A DNA stretch of 64,000 bases from Hydrotalea sp. GTDB lineage: Bacteria > Bacteroidota > Bacteroidia > Chitinophagales > Chitinophagaceae. Where the stretch lies: the NCBI GenBank assembly GCA_027364735.1, contig DAHXOT010000019.1, positions 1 to 64,000 on the forward strand. Reading direction: 5' to 3'. The notes below the pieces were generated by a model. The model was not told where the DNA came from, ran no database searches, and worked only from the letters and a program-made list of their open reading frames with translations. Positions 62,942-64,000 of this stretch are shown one piece after another (the first letter of the stretch is position 1; each line of letters begins with the position of its first letter). The translations under genes were made by a program, and so were the position numbers.

Positions 62942-64000
62942 TTAAAGAGTATGAGCTAAATCGAAATCTTGTGGGTTATGTTTATGTTTAAATAAAATGG
63001 CAAATAATAGGGCAACCACTAAGGCATAAATAGAAAAGGTAGTCCAAATGCCTGTCCAATCTTTTTCTCCATTCGCTAAAAGAAAAAATTTATCAATAAT
63101 TAATCCACTAAAATAACTTCCGAAGAATGCACCAAACCCATTTGTCATCATCATAAACAATCCTTGTGCACTGGCTCTTATTTTACTGTCGCTTTGTGTT
63201 TCAACAAAAAGGGAACCCGAAATATTAAAAAAATCAAAAGCCATTCCATAAATAATGCAGCTTAAAATAATCATCCATAAACCTGTACCGGGATTGCTAT
63301 AAGCAAATAATCCAAAGCGTAAGACCCATGCAATCATGCTAAATAGCATTACCTTTTTTATACCAAACTTTTTTAGAAAGAAAGGGATGGTTAAAATAAA
63401 TAGTGTTTCGGAAATTTGTGATATTGACATTACAATTGCCGGATATTTTACGGCAATTAAGTTTTTATATGCGTCTATATTGCCAAAATCGTGTAAAAAG
63501 GTATCGCCATAGGCATTGGTTAGTTGTAGTGCAGCACCTAATAACATAGAGAAAATAAAAAAGATAGCCATTTTGCTATTCTTAAATAACGAAAATGCAT
63601 TTAGGCCTAATAAACTAATGAATGATTTATTGTTGGTATTTGTAAGTTGTGGAGGGCATTTAGGTAAAGTAAATGCATAAATACCTAATAATAAGGCTGC
63701 CGAAGCAGCTACATAAAATTGTAAAGCATTTGTTTCAAATTTTAATAAGCTAACTACCCACATTGCTACAATAAATCCTATAGTTCCCCAAACCCTAATT
63801 GGTGGATATACTTTTACTACATCTAAATTTTGAGCTTTAAGCGATGTGTAGCCAACTGTAATAGTTAAAGCAATAGTTGGCATATAAAAAATCATGTTTA
63901 ATAGAATTACCCAAAAAAAAGTAGATGGATTATTTATTTGCGGAATATAAACTAAAATTAGAGCACCAATAATGTGAAATATACCTAACAATTTTTCAGC
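62942..64000 (-). CDS. nucleoside:H+ symporter, MFS (NupG/XapB-like), truncated by window edge
   Basis: About 350 residues are present, with roughly ten transmembrane helices; the N terminus lies past the right edge (the frame is open through 64000, reading A-E-K-L-L-G-I-F). The charged segment V-K-V-Y-P-P-I-R-V-W-G-T-I-G-F and S-Q-I-S-E-T-L-F-I-L-T-I-P-F-F fit the nucleoside-symporter family. The stop is at 62942. Function as a nucleoside or related solute importer is inferred. Confidence 0.75.
   Translation of the reverse strand, partial: AEKLLGIFHIIGALILVYIPQINNPSTFFWVILLNMIFYMPTIALTITVGYTSLKAQNLDVVKVYPPIRVWGTIGFIVAMWVVSLLKFETNALQFYVAASAALLLGIYAFTLPKCPPQLTNTNNKSFISLLGLNAFSLFKNSKMAIFFIFSMLLGAALQLTNAYGDTFLHDFGNIDAYKNLIAVKYPAIVMSISQISETLFILTIPFFLKKFGIKKVMLFSMIAWVLRFGLFAYSNPGTGLWMIILSCIIYGMAFDFFNISGSLFVETQSDSKIRASAQGLFMMMTNGFGAFFGSYFSGLIIDKFFLLANGEKDWTGIWTTFSIYALVVALLFAILFKHKHNPQDFDLAHTL

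Overview
The window is AT-rich, densely packed chromosomal DNA from a member of the Bacteroidota, most likely a Chitinophagia/Cytophagia-type organism. The evidence is a PorW/SprE-type type IX secretion protein, DUF2911, DUF3822, GSCFA and NIPSNAP proteins, a bacillithiol deacetylase (BshB1), futalosine-pathway menaquinone synthesis (MqnE), type B ribosomal protein L31, and promoters of the Bacteroidota form TTG-N18-20-TAnnTTTG with almost no Shine-Dalgarno sites. The assignment is inferred from gene content only.

Layout. 1-2.9 kb: diaphorase part of a bidirectional NAD-linked hydrogenase (hoxE-hoxF-hoxU, leftward; hydrogenase subunits would lie beyond the left edge). 3-10 kb: DUF2911 protein, XerD-type recombinase, small housekeeping genes, mannose-6-phosphate isomerase, RNase HI, PhzF enzyme. 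10-20 kb: double-domain M16 protease, acetyltransferase and thioesterase, PBP1A, SprE/PorW. 20-27.8 kb: AtpZ-type ATP synthase accessory genes without the synthase, SprT-like protein, NUDIX enzyme, RlmB-type methyltransferase, a U32 protein coupled to a ferredoxin, EtfBA. 27.8-33 kb: sigma-54 response regulator, a probable small transcript, LptA/OstA- and MlaD-type envelope transport genes, CutC. 33-36.6 kb: sugar-salvage group (glycosylasparaginase, N-acetylhexosamine-kinase-like protein, GH109 alpha-N-acetylgalactosaminidase). 36.6-44 kb: YajQ, L31, BshB1, acyl-CoA dehydrogenase, YggS, and a pfkA-pyk glycolytic operon. 44-48 kb: RmlD-like reductase, then arginine deiminase plus CtlX, a predicted two-step arginine-citrulline-ornithine route. 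48-57 kb: tRNA-Arg, folB, acyl-CoA-binding protein, MATE pump, and a tightly overlapping operon DUF3822-rsmD-5-FCL-lpxK-rnr. 57-64 kb: tRNA-Lys with a small insertion behind it, SDR, SAM-hydrolysing DUF62 enzyme, lipoamide dehydrogenase, mqnE and a nucleoside transporter cut by the right edge.

The most notable structure not explained by ordinary genes is a 513-bp insertion directly behind tRNA-Lys(TTT). The last bases of the tRNA are duplicated (22 of 23 identical) at the far end, the native terminator now lies behind that duplicate, and between the copies are a tandem 10-bp repeat and a broken small basic-protein gene. This looks like a relic or miniature element integrated at a tRNA 3' end. 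Other points are several promoters placed so that the mRNA should start at or next to the ATG (leaderless transcripts), a 78-bp interrupted inverted repeat in front of hoxE, an isolated GC-rich 30-bp palindrome, and RsmD carrying GPPY instead of the expected DPPY catalytic motif.

No CRISPR array, complete insertion sequence, rRNA or replication origin was seen.
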